Shown piece by piece: positions 48,982 through 57,932 of a DNA stretch of 64,000 bases. The position numbers and the translations under genes were made by a program. The first letter of the stretch is position 1. The number at the start of each line of letters is the position of its first letter. A model generated the notes under the pieces. The model did not search any database. It saw only the letters and a program-made list of their open reading frames with translations, and was not told where the DNA came from. The stretch spans positions 806,001 through 870,000 of the forward strand of contig NZ_AP028067.1 in NCBI RefSeq assembly GCF_030297155.1, written 5' to 3'. Source of the DNA: Vibrio sp. FE10. GTDB lineage: Bacteria > Pseudomonadota > Gammaproteobacteria > Enterobacterales > Vibrionaceae.

Positions 48982-50643
48982 ATGAAGCAACGCCTTATTC
49001 TAAAGACAGCACTAAGTGCTGCAATCCTAGCTACTCTAGCTGGGTGTGCGTCTCAATCAACTCAAGATTGGAACCAAGACGAAACTTACAAGCTAACGGT
49101 TCTACACACTAACGACAACCATGGTCGCTTTTGGCAGAACAAATACGGTGAATACGGCATGTCTGCGCGTAAAACGCTTGTTGATCAACTTCGTGCTGAA
49201 GTTGAAGCAGAAGGCGGTAGCGTGTTGCTTCTATCTGGTGGTGATATCAACACTGGTGTGCCAGAGTCAGATCTTCAAGATGCAGAACCTGATTTCAAAG
49301 GTATGAATAAAATTGGTTACGATGCAATGGCATTGGGTAACCACGAGTTTGATAACTCATTAGACGTACTACAAAAGCAGATCGACTGGGCTAACTTCCC
49401 AATGCTATCTGCAAACATCTACGACAAAGCAACTGGCGAACGCAAGTTCCAAGCTTACGAGATGTTTGAAAAGCAAGGTATCAAGATTGCGGTTATCGGT
49501 TTAACAACTGAAGATACGGCAAAAATCGGTAACCCTGAGTTCATCGCGAGCATTGACTTCCGCGACCCTAAAGAAGAAGCGAAGAAGCTGATCGCTGAAC
49601 TTAAAGAAACAGAGAAGCCAGACTTAATCTTCGCTGTGACTCACATGGGTCACTACGAAAACGGCCAACGTGGTGTTAACGCACCGGGTGATGTAGCACT
49701 TGCTCGTTACCTAAACGAAGGCGATCTAGACATGATCGTTGGTGGTCACTCTCAAGAGCCTGTATGTATGGAAGGCCCTAACGTTGCGAAGAAAAACTTC
49801 AAACCGGGTGATGAGTGTAAACCAGACGTACAGAACGGTACTTATATCGTTCAAGCTCACGAGTGGGGCAAGTACGTAGGTCGTGCTGATTACGAATTCC
49901 GTAACGGCGAACTAGAGATGGTGAGCTACGATCTGGTTCCAGTTAACCTTAAGAAGAAAGTTAAGATTGACGGTAAGAAGCAACGCGTTCTTATTCAAGA
50001 TGAAATCGCACAAGATCCAGAGCTACTTGAATTCCTACGTCCTTTCCAAGAGCAAGGTCAAGCACAGCTAGAAGTTCAAATTGCTGAGACAAATGGCAAG
50101 CTTGAAGGCGATCGTAACGTGGTTCGTTTCCAACAAACTAACCTAGGTCGTTTGATTGCAACTTCTCACATGGAGCGTGCACAAGCAGACTTCGCTGTGA
50201 TGAACTCTGGTGGTGTTCGTGACTCAATTGAAGCGGGCAACGTGACTTACAAAGATGTACTGAAGGTACAACCTTTTGCAAACATCCTGACTTACACAGA
50301 CATGACAGGTAAAGAAGTTCTAGATTACCTAAATGTTGTGGCGACGAAACCAATCGATTCTGGTGCTTACGCTCAGTTCGCTGGCATTTCAATGACAGTG
50401 ACGAACGGTGAAGTATCGAACGTATTCATCGGTGGTAAACAGCTTCGTTTAGACGAAACATACCGCTTCACAGTGCCAAGTTTCAACGCGGCTGGTGGTG
50501 ACGGTTACCCTAAACTGTCTGACCACCCAGGTTACGTAAATACTGGTTTTGTTGATGCTGAAGTACTGAAAGAGTACCTAGAAGCGAACAGCCCGGTTGA
50601 CGTGAACAAGTACGCACCGTCTGGTCAAATGGTTTACAAGTAA
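48982..50643 (+). CDS. ushA: 5'-nucleotidase / UDP-sugar hydrolase lipoprotein
   Basis: 553 residues from MKQRLILKTALSAAILATLAGCAS; I prefer ATG 48982 because AAAGG lies seven bases before it. The lipobox TLAGCAS anchors it in the membrane. The metallophosphatase domain has LHTNDNHGRF, GNHEFDNS and GGHSQEP, and the C-terminal nucleotide-binding domain has NSGGVRDS. It releases nucleosides and phosphate from extracellular nucleotides. In vibrios the protein is known as the chloride-dependent NutA, which fits a marine salt-tolerant cell. Confidence 0.94.
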   Translation: MKQRLILKTALSAAILATLAGCASQSTQDWNQDETYKLTVLHTNDNHGRFWQNKYGEYGMSARKTLVDQLRAEVEAEGGSVLLLSGGDINTGVPESDLQDAEPDFKGMNKIGYDAMALGNHEFDNSLDVLQKQIDWANFPMLSANIYDKATGERKFQAYEMFEKQGIKIAVIGLTTEDTAKIGNPEFIASIDFRDPKEEAKKLIAELKETEKPDLIFAVTHMGHYENGQRGVNAPGDVALARYLNEGDLDMIVGGHSQEPVCMEGPNVAKKNFKPGDECKPDVQNGTYIVQAHEWGKYVGRADYEFRNGELEMVSYDLVPVNLKKKVKIDGKKQRVLIQDEIAQDPELLEFLRPFQEQGQAQLEVQIAETNGKLEGDRNVVRFQQTNLGRLIATSHMERAQADFAVMNSGGVRDSIEAGNVTYKDVLKVQPFANILTYTDMTGKEVLDYLNVVATKPIDSGAYAQFAGISMTVTNGEVSNVFIGGKQLRLDETYRFTVPSFNAAGGDGYPKLSDHPGYVNTGFVDAEVLKEYLEANSPVDVNKYAPSGQMVYK

Positions 50644-50712
50644 CTGAACCCAGTTAATTGAATCATTAGGTGCTAAATTAGATTGACTCTAGCACCATGA
50701 TAAATTTAACTA

Positions 50713-50740
50713 AAGCGACGCCTAGGCGTCGCTTTTTGTT
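50713..50740 (+). terminator. terminator after the nucleotidase
   Basis: AAAGCGACGCC and GGCGTCGCTTT, a long perfect palindrome followed by T residues. Confidence 0.93.
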
Positions 50741-50761
50741 TATCTATCGTTTGGATTTTTT

Positions 50762-51235
50762 ATGACCCCTGCAATCAATCTTGCCAAGAAAAAGAAAATC
50801 GCTCATACCGTGCATCAGTATCATCATGATGCAAACAATACCAACTATGGGTTAGAGGCGGTTGAAGCTCTGGGGCAGGATCCCAAACGCGTGTTCAAAA
50901 CGCTATTATTTTGTTTGAACGGCGTCGCTAAAGATTTGGCTGTGGCTGTTATTCCTGTCGATCAGAAGCTAAACCTTAAGCTTGCGGCTAAAGCGGCGAA
51001 AGGTAAAAAAGCAGAGATGGCCAATCCTGATATTGCACAGAAAACCACAGGTTATGTTGTGGGTGGAATCAGTCCGCTTGGTCAGAAAAAAGTATTACCT
51101 ACTTTTGTCCATTCCAGCGCTACCAGTTTTGAAACGATATGTGTGAGTGCAGGGAAGCGAGGGCTAGAAATTGAGTTAGATCCAAAAGACTTAGCGATGC
51201 TGACTCGCGGCCAGTTTGCTGATCTATGTTTATAG
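50762..51235 (+). CDS. ybaK: Cys-tRNA(Pro) deacylase YbaK
   Basis: 157 residues. The family features are YHHDANNTNYGLEAVEALG, VFKTLLF with the key Lys near 46, and GYVVGGISPLGQKK near 99. It hydrolyses Cys mischarged on tRNA-Pro by ProRS, which acts in trans. It is a single gene between two terminators. Confidence 0.95.
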   Translation: MTPAINLAKKKKIAHTVHQYHHDANNTNYGLEAVEALGQDPKRVFKTLLFCLNGVAKDLAVAVIPVDQKLNLKLAAKAAKGKKAEMANPDIAQKTTGYVVGGISPLGQKKVLPTFVHSSATSFETICVSAGKRGLEIELDPKDLAMLTRGQFADLCL

Positions 51236-51277
51236 ATTGTCGTCGTCATGATGATAAAACTATCGAATGACAAACAA

Positions 51278-51309
51278 GAACGCCCGCTAGACTAATCTAG
51301 CGGGCGTTC
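51278..51309. terminator. bidirectional terminator between ybaK and rluF
   Basis: GAACGCCCGCTAGA and TCTAGCGGGCGTTC form a long stem with a four-base loop between convergent genes. Confidence 0.93.
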
Positions 51310-51341
51310 TTATATCGAGTGTCTCGTCTTACTGATTCTGA

Positions 51342-52475
51342 TTACTTCTTCAGGCCCAATGTACCACCAACGCGTTTTGCTGCTGGCTTATTTGGTCTGT
51401 TTGAATCTTGACTACGGTTTGCTGGCTTACCGCTTCTACGATCGTTATTGTCGCGGTCTGTACGATTGCGATCCGAGCTGTTTCGATCTGAGTTTGAACG
51501 CTCTGAACGAGAGTTCGATTTCCAGTTCTCGGTGTTGCCGCCGCTTTCACTATTCGACGAATTACGACCACGCTTCGAGTTTGGCGCATGACGGAATTCA
51601 TCCGCATTGTTACCGCGGTAAGTGCGAGTACGGTTCTCGTTTTGATTACGGCGCGCTGTTGAGGTTTGATTTTCCTCACGGCTATCAAATAACTTAGCAT
51701 CGGTTGCCTTGCGAATTCGCTGACCTTTTGCGTTCATTTTTGATGCATCTTCAGTACTCACTGAACCTTCGCACATCGCTAATATCTCTGCGATTTCTTC
51801 TTCACTCAGGTAGCGCCACTTTCCGTTTGGAATGCCATCAAGTGAGATGTTCATAATACGAACACGACGTAGTTTGAATACTTCATAGCCTAACGCTTCA
51901 CACATACGGCGGATCTGACGGTTAAGGCCTTGAGTTAGCGTAATTCGGAATGAGAATTTAGTCTCTTTTTCGACATTACACGGCAAGGTAACGGTATCCA
52001 AAATAGGAACACCAGAAGCCATTTTCTTCAAGAATTCCGTCGTAATTGGTTTATCTACACGAACCACGTACTCTTTTTCGTGATTGTTACCGGCACGCAG
52101 AATCTTATTCACGATATCGCCATCGTTGGTCAAGAAGATAAGGCCATCAGAGGGCTTATCTAGGCGACCAATAGGGAAGATACGCTTGTGGTGGCCAATG
52201 AAGTCGACGATGTTGCCAGGAATATCACGTTCAGTAGTACAGGTGATGCCGGTCGGTTTATTGAGGGCAATGTAGATAGGCTTTTCTTTTGAACGTACTG
52301 GCTTGTTGTCGATCTCAACATCATCACCTGGCAATACTTTCGTTCCCATCTCAGGGATCTTGCCATTAATAGTAACTCGGCCTGCATCGATCAGTTTGTC
52401 TGCTTCACGACGTGAACAAAACCCAGTTTCACTGATGTATTTATTAAGGCGTTTAGCTTGGGATTCTTGTGACAT
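51342..52475 (-). CDS. rluF: 23S rRNA pseudouridine synthase, RluF type, with a long disordered tail
   Basis: 377 residues. The S4 domain is at about 8-55 ([22 protein letters not shown]) and the RsuA-family catalytic motif [10 protein letters not shown] near 100. [19 protein letters not shown] fits RluF more than RluE or RsuA. The enzyme modifies U2604 of 23S rRNA in E. coli. Residues from about 260 on form a low-complexity tail very rich in Arg, Asn, Ser, Asp and Gly, absent in short homologues; it may bind RNA. The tail creates long shadow frames in both other directions. Confidence 0.9.
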   Translation of the reverse strand: MSQESQAKRLNKYISETGFCSRREADKLIDAGRVTINGKIPEMGTKVLPGDDVEIDNKPVRSKEKPIYIALNKPTGITCTTERDIPGNIVDFIGHHKRIFPIGRLDKPSDGLIFLTNDGDIVNKILRAGNNHEKEYVVRVDKPITTEFLKKMASGVPILDTVTLPCNVEKETKFSFRITLTQGLNRQIRRMCEALGYEVFKLRRVRIMNISLDGIPNGKWRYLSEEEIAEILAMCEGSVSTEDASKMNAKGQRIRKATDAKLFDSREENQTSTARRNQNENRTRTYRGNNADEFRHAPNSKRGRNSSNSESGGNTENWKSNSRSERSNSDRNSSDRNRTDRDNNDRRSGKPANRSQDSNRPNKPAAKRVGGTLGLKK

Positions 52476-52516
52476 GATATTCTCTTAGCGTTTCACAACG
52501 GAAATATAGATAAACA

Positions 52517-52542
52517 AAAAGCAACTATGGAGAGTTGCTTTT
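52517..52542 (-). terminator. terminator after smrA
   Basis: AAAAGCAACT and AGTTGCTTTT form the stem with T residues following on the minus strand. Confidence 0.8.
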
Positions 52543-52695
52543 ACGTTTTAATTCGTTAACTGAAGCAATTTTAACACCTAGTGTGGGCTTCGGCACTAAA
52601 TATCTATTTTCGGCACCAAATATCAATTGTGGTGTTCAATGTGCTTAGCTGAATGTTCGAAGACGATGGTCTTTTTTCACTAAGCTTCTGATGAT

Positions 52696-53286
52696 TTAGC
52701 GAGTCCGTTTTTGATGACGCTCTCTATTCTCTAGTTTTTTGTCGTTACTCTTTCTGAGCATGACGTAAACGGCTCCAGTACCACCATGAAATTGCTGCGC
52801 TGAGTGAACACATTGAACATCATTAATTTGCGATAACCAATTGGCCACATAGCTTTTCATCATAGCTGGTGGATTTGAGCGTTCACCTTTGCCGTGAACA
52901 ATAATAACGGTGCGCACATCCATTCTTAAACATTGGCGTAAAAACGAAAGCACTTCGTTTCGAGCATCTTTCAATGTTTTCCTGTGGAGATCGAGTTTAG
53001 CTTGAATCGGATATTTACCTAAGCGCAGTTTTTTGTATACGCCTTCTTGAACGCCATCTTTTTTATCCGCAATAACGTCATCCGGTTTCAGCATTGGAGA
53101 GTAGTCGAGAGAGAGGTAATCTTTTTCGTCCTCAGACAGCCACATAGCCGCCTCACGCTTTGCAAGTTGAGACTCGGTAACTCGATGCACTTTTTGGTGC
53201 TCAGCGGTGTCATGGTCGATACGTTTCACATCGCCCATCATTTCTTGGAATAGATCTAAGTCGTCATCATGAGACATGGTGTTCAT
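52696..53286 (-). CDS. smrA: Smr-domain DNA endonuclease SmrA
   Basis: 196 residues; a start at MSHDDDLDLF, three codons in, is equally likely. The Smr domain spans about 90-180 with LDLHRKTLKDARNEVLSFL, the HGKGERS loop and GGTGAVYVML. It is preceded by an acidic helical region. It matches the YdaL/SmrA nicking-endonuclease family. The role in the cell is not settled. Confidence 0.92.
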   Translation of the reverse strand: MNTMSHDDDLDLFQEMMGDVKRIDHDTAEHQKVHRVTESQLAKREAAMWLSEDEKDYLSLDYSPMLKPDDVIADKKDGVQEGVYKKLRLGKYPIQAKLDLHRKTLKDARNEVLSFLRQCLRMDVRTVIIVHGKGERSNPPAMMKSYVANWLSQINDVQCVHSAQQFHGGTGAVYVMLRKSNDKKLENRERHQKRTR

Positions 53287-53343
53287 CTCAAGTTGTAGAA
53301 GGATAGGGTAAGTATACCTAAGTTGTGGCTGGGTTTAAAAATG

Positions 53344-53379
53344 AAAAAACCGGAGGAGACAAGAGAAGTCAACTCCGGT
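53344..53379 (-). terminator. terminator after the DUF3149 gene
   Basis: ACCGGAG and CTCCGGT close a hairpin with a poly-T run (TTTTTT) on the minus strand. Confidence 0.8.
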
Positions 53380-53448
53380 GCAAAGCGTTTTAACATTTAT
53401 TGATCAATAAAATGATACTTAAAAGTAAATGATTTAGGCTGAGCGATA

Positions 53449-53589
53449 CTAGTGAGGAGATTTTTCAGTCATAACTTTGTATATGAAGAAGCCTCCATAA
53501 AACATCATGAGACCCAGAGCCCCGAATATTACTATCATTGAAGATAGCCCCACTGCATTACCAAATAGGAGTTCTAGCCAAAAGTCCAT
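53449..53589 (-). CDS. 46-residue membrane protein, DUF3149 family
   Basis: MDFWLELLFGNAVGLSSMIV opens a single-span protein that ends FFIYKVMTEKSPH. It matches the small DUF3149 family by length and by FGALGLMMFYGG in the membrane helix. AGGTATAC precedes the ATG. It is followed by a terminator. The function is unknown. Confidence 0.8.
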   Translation of the reverse strand: MDFWLELLFGNAVGLSSMIVIFGALGLMMFYGGFFIYKVMTEKSPH

Positions 53590-53844
53590 GTGTATACCTC
53601 AAAGTTATATGACATGGCTTAGTGTATTAAGTAGCGTTATCAATTCACTGATCTGGATCAATCCTGTTTCATAAGTTAAATACTTGTTGGCGAGTGTGTG
53701 TTTTTCGTCACATTCGCCGTTAGGTTGTACGTCTTTTGTTCGAACGATTCGATATTGTAAAAAAGAGTGAAAAAAGCCCTTGCGGATAAATTCAGAATCC
53801 GTATTATACGCTCCATCGACAGGCAATCAGCCAGTTAGATATCT

Positions 53845-53921
<77 letters not shown>

Positions 53922-53931
53922 CATTAAAGAA

Positions 53932-53961
53932 AGCCGTAGCAGAAATGCTACGGCTTTTTTG
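53932..53961 (+). terminator. terminator of tRNA-Pro
   Basis: AGCCGTAGC and GCTACGGCT form the stem, followed by TTTTTT. Confidence 0.93.
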
Positions 53962-53977
53962 CATTTGAACCCTTTGG

Positions 53978-54064
53978 TTTCTATCTGGTTTGGGACATGT
54001 GGGTGGGGGCTGGTGCGCCAGTCCGATGGAAGCCCAGCCGCGTCGAATCCCTGCTTAACCGACC
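53978..54064 (+). pseudogene. decayed copy of the tRNA-Pro gene
   Basis: TATCTGGTTTGGGACATGTG keeps the anticodon arm of the tRNA-Pro above. CGTCGAATCCCT and TTAACCGACCA keep T-arm and 3'-end pieces including CCA. The 5' half is lost and the folds cannot form. It is followed by its own hairpin at 54070-54100. Confidence 0.65.
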
Positions 54065-54069
54065 AAGAT

Positions 54070-54100
54070 TTAGAAAGCCTGCTCATTGAGCAGGCTTTCG
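54070..54100 (+). terminator. terminator-like hairpin after the decayed tRNA
   Basis: GAAAGCCTGCTC and GAGCAGGCTTTC form the stem. The T tract is weak. Confidence 0.6.
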
Positions 54101-54163
54101 TCGTTTAAGGGTATTGAAAATAGGATTTGAACCTAAGTGGGGTTCGCTTGATGTTCAAAATAA

Positions 54164-54340
54164 GCTCTTCACCGATTACATTAAAGAAAGCCGTAGCCTT
54201 GTTATGCGATAGACGGGGCTATGGTTTTTTTGCATTTCGGGATAGTTGTTAACTGGTGAGCGAGAAGGGCTTAAGGGGGGCATGACATCAAAAATAGGCT
54301 CTCCGCTGAGCGCATTGAAGAAAATCGTAACGCGCCTTAT
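54164..54340 (+). repeat. two further eroded copies of the tRNA-Pro 3' end and terminator
   Basis: CTCTTCACCGATTACATTAAAGAAAGCCGTAGC (given here in two parts: CTCTTCACCGATTACATTAA and AGAAAGCCGTAGC) near 54165 repeats the end of tRNA-Pro and its terminator with few changes. A more eroded version (CTCTCCGCTGAGCGCATTGA) occurs near 54298. Confidence 0.6.
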
Positions 54341-54426
54341 GATAGAGAGGAGCAATGGCTTGCTCATTCTGGTTTACAGCGGCTTCGATTGAATACCAGT
54401 AGTATCTAAGTTTTCACCTGCTTCGA

Positions 54427-55092
54427 TTAAACGAACTCACTCGTTGCAATATTATTCTTCACCCAAATCAGAGCTTGTAAGCGGTTCTTCACTTTGATTT
54501 TTTTGAATGTATTGTGAAGGTGTGCTTTGACCGTATTCTCACTGACGTAAAGCGTGTCAGCTATCTGGGTGTTAGACGCCCCATCTCCAAGCAATTTAAT
54601 TATCTGCTGTTCGCGTTTTGTCAGTTTGAGGTAGTGGGGGCTGGTTTTTGCGCATTGTCTATCTCTATAAAACCGGATGTATTTATAGATCAACTTTCTG
54701 CTCACCCACATTTCACCCTGTAGAATGCAGTTAAAGCCAGCCACAAGCTTTTCAAGTGTGTCTGAAGTGTAAAAAATACCGACGAGGTATTGCCATTTAA
54801 GCATTTGAGAATGTGAAAAGTCGTTTGGTGTATTGAGTAACACTTCATGTACGTCACTTTCTGCTTCATTTCTTAGCTCTTGGTACTTCCCAATGTACTG
54901 TTTACTCATCGTTGGGAAATCAATAATAATCAGTACTAAGTCTTCGTTTTTAAAGGATTTAATGTTGATCCTTTCGGGTGAGATGAGTTTTATGTTTAAG
55001 TTAACTTTCTGCTCGATAGACTCTTTAAGTAGTATTGATTGTAAATTGTTTTCCGCAAGTAAAATGGCGTTGTGAGCCTCCTGCTTAGCCAT
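54427..55092 (-). CDS. csgD: CsgD-type LuxR-family regulator
   Basis: 221 residues. The N-terminal 145 residues form a degenerate receiver-like domain. The C-terminal LuxR HTH is KLTKREQQIIKLLGDGASNT.. through NTVKAHLHNTFKKIKVKNRLQAL. It matches CsgD by length, by the sequence SENTVKAHLHN and by location in the curli cluster. It should activate csgBAC. It lies 163 bp downstream of csgC in the same direction, unlike the csgDEFG operon of E. coli. Confidence 0.88.
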   Translation of the reverse strand: MAKQEAHNAILLAENNLQSILLKESIEQKVNLNIKLISPERINIKSFKNEDLVLIIIDFPTMSKQYIGKYQELRNEAESDVHEVLLNTPNDFSHSQMLKWQYLVGIFYTSDTLEKLVAGFNCILQGEMWVSRKLIYKYIRFYRDRQCAKTSPHYLKLTKREQQIIKLLGDGASNTQIADTLYVSENTVKAHLHNTFKKIKVKNRLQALIWVKNNIATSEFV

Positions 55093-55255
55093 GTGGAACT
55101 CCTTTTCTCAATTCATTACTTGAACTATAGGTTATATAGTTTATAGCACGTATTGTTATTTTGCTAACTTTCAAGGTTAAATATTCACCAAGATTATGTA
55201 ATTAATTTAATAGTATTGCAGAAGGTAAATTAATACTTTAAGTGAAGGGGAATGA

Positions 55256-55585
55256 TTAGGGAGTTTTATTTTTTATCTGATTGATTTTACAATCTTTATG
55301 GATTTTCCATACCCCCTTATTTGGATGGAATTTTATAACTGCAGGGAATTGGTTTATATTAAGAATCAATTTCGTTGTACCGCTGCTTGTATTTTGCTTG
55401 AAACTAGAGTCAGTTCTGGTACTTACCGTAAATGAAGATACCATACTGTTATTAACTGTGAGCATAAGGTTGTTATTTTTTATCTGGCACTGCACTGGAT
55501 TTAAATCGGAAGAAAATCCATTTAAATGATAAGAAATAAATAAAACGGCGACCAGCGCCGTTTTAATAAAAGTATGAAGTCTCAT
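55256..55585 (-). CDS. csgC: curli accessory protein, CsgC-like
   Basis: 109 residues from MRLHTFIKTALVAVLFISYH; ATG 55585 is chosen because it begins a proper signal peptide (about 1-26). The mature part is a small strand-rich domain with two Cys (VQCQIKNN and HKDCK) that could bridge. Size, position directly after csgA and the immunoglobulin-like pattern fit CsgC/CsgH, the periplasmic inhibitor of premature curli polymerisation. Sequence identity is too weak to be sure. Confidence 0.68.
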   Translation of the reverse strand: MRLHTFIKTALVAVLFISYHLNGFSSDLNPVQCQIKNNNLMLTVNNSMVSSFTVSTRTDSSFKQNTSSGTTKLILNINQFPAVIKFHPNKGVWKIHKDCKINQIKNKTP

Positions 55586-55586
55586 A

Positions 55587-56438
55587 TTAGTTTTGGTAAA
55601 TAAGACCAACGTTCCCGTTAGCACCGTTACCTAAAACAACGGCATTATCATAAGAAGTTTGCTCAACCATAAGTTGGTTCATGTTACTGTTGGTTAAATC
55701 AACAGTTGCATTTGAATAAGAGCCCGTTTGTAACGTAAATATACGGTTATCGTTACTGTTCATTAGATCGATATCGACATCATTTCGGTCACCACCACCT
55801 ACATCTGTATTAACGATAGTCTCGACATAGTTTCCGTCACCCCAAATGTCGATAGCAACGTCATTTCTATCTACACTGCCATTACTAAACTCAGTGTAAG
55901 TAGTGTTGGAGTTACCGTTGATATAAACGTCAGCTTCGTTTCGGTCGGCACCGCCCTTAGCTTTTACGACTGAAATGTTTTCATCGCCCATTTGAGTGAC
56001 ACGTAGATCATTTAGTCGACCTCCACGCTGTACTTTAACTCTAGCTTGGTTGTGTAAACCGTCTTGATCAATCAGAGCATTATTTCTTACACCACGTATT
56101 TTGGCATGTGCTTCATTGAGGTTACCACTTTGTTCAATTACTACATCAGACTTGTAACTCGCATGTGTGTTCACGAGTGCAACATGGCCATCTGTCACTC
56201 CTGATGTATTTTGATTGATAAGCACATTCGCTTGATCGCCATTACCCATTTGCCAAACAGCAGTATTATCCATAGCTAAGGGCTCAATAGCTGCTACTTT
56301 GCCTGCAATACCAAGATCTGTCGTACCTTCTTTAACACCAGGGCCTGGCTCTGGGGCTGAAGTTGGAAGCGGATCTGCGTTAGCTGCGTTAAAACCAATA
56401 ATGGCACCGACTATAATTCCAATTTGCGTAAGTTTCAT
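55587..56438 (-). CDS. csgA: major curlin subunit, unusually long
   Basis: 283 residues, nearly twice the E. coli CsgA (151). A signal peptide ends ANA near 21. A Pro- and Gly-rich linker (about 22-55) replaces the usual N22 segment. About nine curlin-type units of 22-27 residues follow, with the x-N-x-A-x-V-x-Q spacing (GNGDQANVLINQNTSG, LHNQARVKVQRG). The middle units are rich in Asp, with DRNDVAIDI and DRNDVDIDL in place of the Gln ladder. It is the amyloid subunit secreted through CsgG. It starts about 80 bp after csgB. Confidence 0.85.
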   Translation of the reverse strand: MKLTQIGIIVGAIIGFNAANADPLPTSAPEPGPGVKEGTTDLGIAGKVAAIEPLAMDNTAVWQMGNGDQANVLINQNTSGVTDGHVALVNTHASYKSDVVIEQSGNLNEAHAKIRGVRNNALIDQDGLHNQARVKVQRGGRLNDLRVTQMGDENISVVKAKGGADRNEADVYINGNSNTTYTEFSNGSVDRNDVAIDIWGDGNYVETIVNTDVGGGDRNDVDIDLMNSNDNRIFTLQTGSYSNATVDLTNSNMNQLMVEQTSYDNAVVLGNGANGNVGLIYQN

Positions 56439-56520
56439 AAGTTGTATCCTTATACATTTCCATGTCGACGTTGTTGTTACTTAATACAAAGTAACTTGAA
56501 TCAAGCTTCCATACTGCGCG

Positions 56521-57135
56521 CTAATTTGCTTGATTGATGTAGATTCTCATTGAGCTAGACGCTTTCACTAAAGCAAAGTCATTGCCGTCTTGAGAAATTC
56601 CTAAATTACTTCTTCCAGAACCAACCAAATAAGCAGTATTGCCATTGCCTTTTTGGTCAATGCTCAGCTGACTACTCTGTCTTGAGAAGTTAGCTTGTCC
56701 GATAACTGCTAAATTGTTATTCCCGTCTTGGGAAATAAGCGCTTCAGAATTTACTCCGAGTTGCCCAATTGCGGCATCGTTATTTGAACCATTCTGGTCT
56801 ATTAAGGCGATATTATTGCGCCCTGTTTGACCAATGTATGCGGAGTTAGAACTTCCGCTTTGTGTTATCTTCGCTCTGTTGTTCGCGGTAATACCAGGAC
56901 TGCGTTGCTTTATTATTGCTATTGAATCAGTAGCATTAGATATATTTAATTCTGAATAATTATCTAAATCTCCAGAAGAAAAGCTTTCTAAATAATTATA
57001 ATCATTGACTATATCTTGATTAACATTATGTAAAAAATCCCCTTCTATATCTGACGCGATAGCATTATTAAAACCTCCTGATAAAAAATATAAACAAGTT
57101 AAGCTGATAAGTGATGCTTTCCCAATTACCATCAT
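56521..57135 (-). CDS. csgB: curlin nucleator subunit
   Basis: 204 residues. A signal peptide ends about residue 27 (NNAIAS). About 60 residues of polar leader precede five to six clear curlin units (GSSNSAYIGQTGRNNIALIDQ, GVNSEALISQDGNNNLAVIGQ). The C-terminus ends SMRIYINQAN, basic as in the E. coli nucleator. It should template CsgA polymerisation at the cell surface. It is the first gene of csgB-csgA-csgC-csgD. Confidence 0.88.
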   Translation of the reverse strand: MMVIGKASLISLTCLYFLSGGFNNAIASDIEGDFLHNVNQDIVNDYNYLESFSSGDLDNYSELNISNATDSIAIIKQRSPGITANNRAKITQSGSSNSAYIGQTGRNNIALIDQNGSNNDAAIGQLGVNSEALISQDGNNNLAVIGQANFSRQSSQLSIDQKGNGNTAYLVGSGRSNLGISQDGNDFALVKASSSMRIYINQAN

Positions 57136-57445
57136 CTTTACCTTAAAGTGTTCGTGATTATGATCCCTACGAAAATAAACTGCGTAGGGAATGAGTGAAC
57201 CTTTGTCTTATCGAAATCCTAGGCCTTGAATTTACGAACAGCTATAAACTTAAAGTTGAAAATATTTAGTTGTTCATATGAAATTTAATTAGTATTTGAC
57301 CGATTCCTACAAACCTTAGTTAATCAATTCCCTTCAGTAATTAATTCGAAAGTTTATATATGCCACTGTAAGCATGAATTACGCTTTATTCAGTTTCAAC
57401 GAATCAAATTCTCATTTTGTAAATGGACTTTGAATGGGAGCACAT
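57136..57445. other. divergent curli control region
   Basis: 310 AT-rich bases between csgB and csgE. It must hold both promoters. A perfect 8-bp stem at 57164-57190 lies in the csgB leader. I could not place a CsgD site. Confidence 0.5.
57164..57190 (-). promoter_or_regulatory. hairpin in the csgB leader
   Basis: TCCCTACG and CGTAGGGA pair perfectly around an 11-base loop, 29 bp upstream of the csgB start codon. There is no T tract, so it is more likely a leader structure than a terminator. Confidence 0.5.
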
Positions 57446-57922
57446 ATGAAAATCAAGCTGCTTACAATAACTCTGCTTTCCTTTGCTCTTCATGCAGAAG
57501 AAAAGAGTCATGGTCTTGAAAATGCTGCTCCTTTAGAAAATGGACAAAAACTTGAGGATTCGACAAATAATCTTAAGGAAAAATTCAATGACTTCAGTGA
57601 AGTCGATGGAATCATTGTGGACAGAACCATTACGCGGTTGGGAGAGGATTTTTATTTTTTCTTCTCGCAATCGCTCAATGATAGTTATCCCGACCTTAAG
57701 GAAAATTTGACGGTAAAAGAAAGGCCAACGGCGTTATCAGGAAGCATCATAGAGGTTCAACACTCTAGAAAACCGATCTTCCGTACGGCGTTGTCCCCTG
57801 GTCGTAGACAAGCGAAAGAACGCGCTGCCGATGCAACACGAGTGGTTGGTAATTACATCATCCGATGGCAAGCTGAACGGATCTTTCAGGACACTTACGA
57901 TCTAGACCATGATGAATTTTAA
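57446..57922 (+). CDS. csgE: curli secretion specificity factor CsgE
   Basis: 158 residues from MKIKLLTITLLSFALHAEEK. The ATG at 57446 is preferred over 57434 because GGGAG sits five bases before it. Signal peptide about 1-17. The region VDGIIVDRTITRLGEDFYFFF and SGRxxA-like ALSPGRRQAKERAADA, ending TYDLDHDEF, is typical of CsgE. It caps the CsgG pore from the periplasm. An extra polar stretch of about 40 residues follows the signal peptide. Confidence 0.92.
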   Translation: MKIKLLTITLLSFALHAEEKSHGLENAAPLENGQKLEDSTNNLKEKFNDFSEVDGIIVDRTITRLGEDFYFFFSQSLNDSYPDLKENLTVKERPTALSGSIIEVQHSRKPIFRTALSPGRRQAKERAADATRVVGNYIIRWQAERIFQDTYDLDHDEF

Positions 57923-57932
57923 GGAGCCAAGG

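Noticed and set aside
51350..51700. Two long open frames, one on each strand, over the end of the pseudouridine synthase gene
   Set aside because: They are shadows of the low-complexity tail and have repetitive, unrealistic compositions.
53605..53826. 73-codon minus-strand ORF before tRNA-Pro
   Set aside because: No ribosome binding site, no recognisable pattern, and it covers the presumed tRNA promoter.
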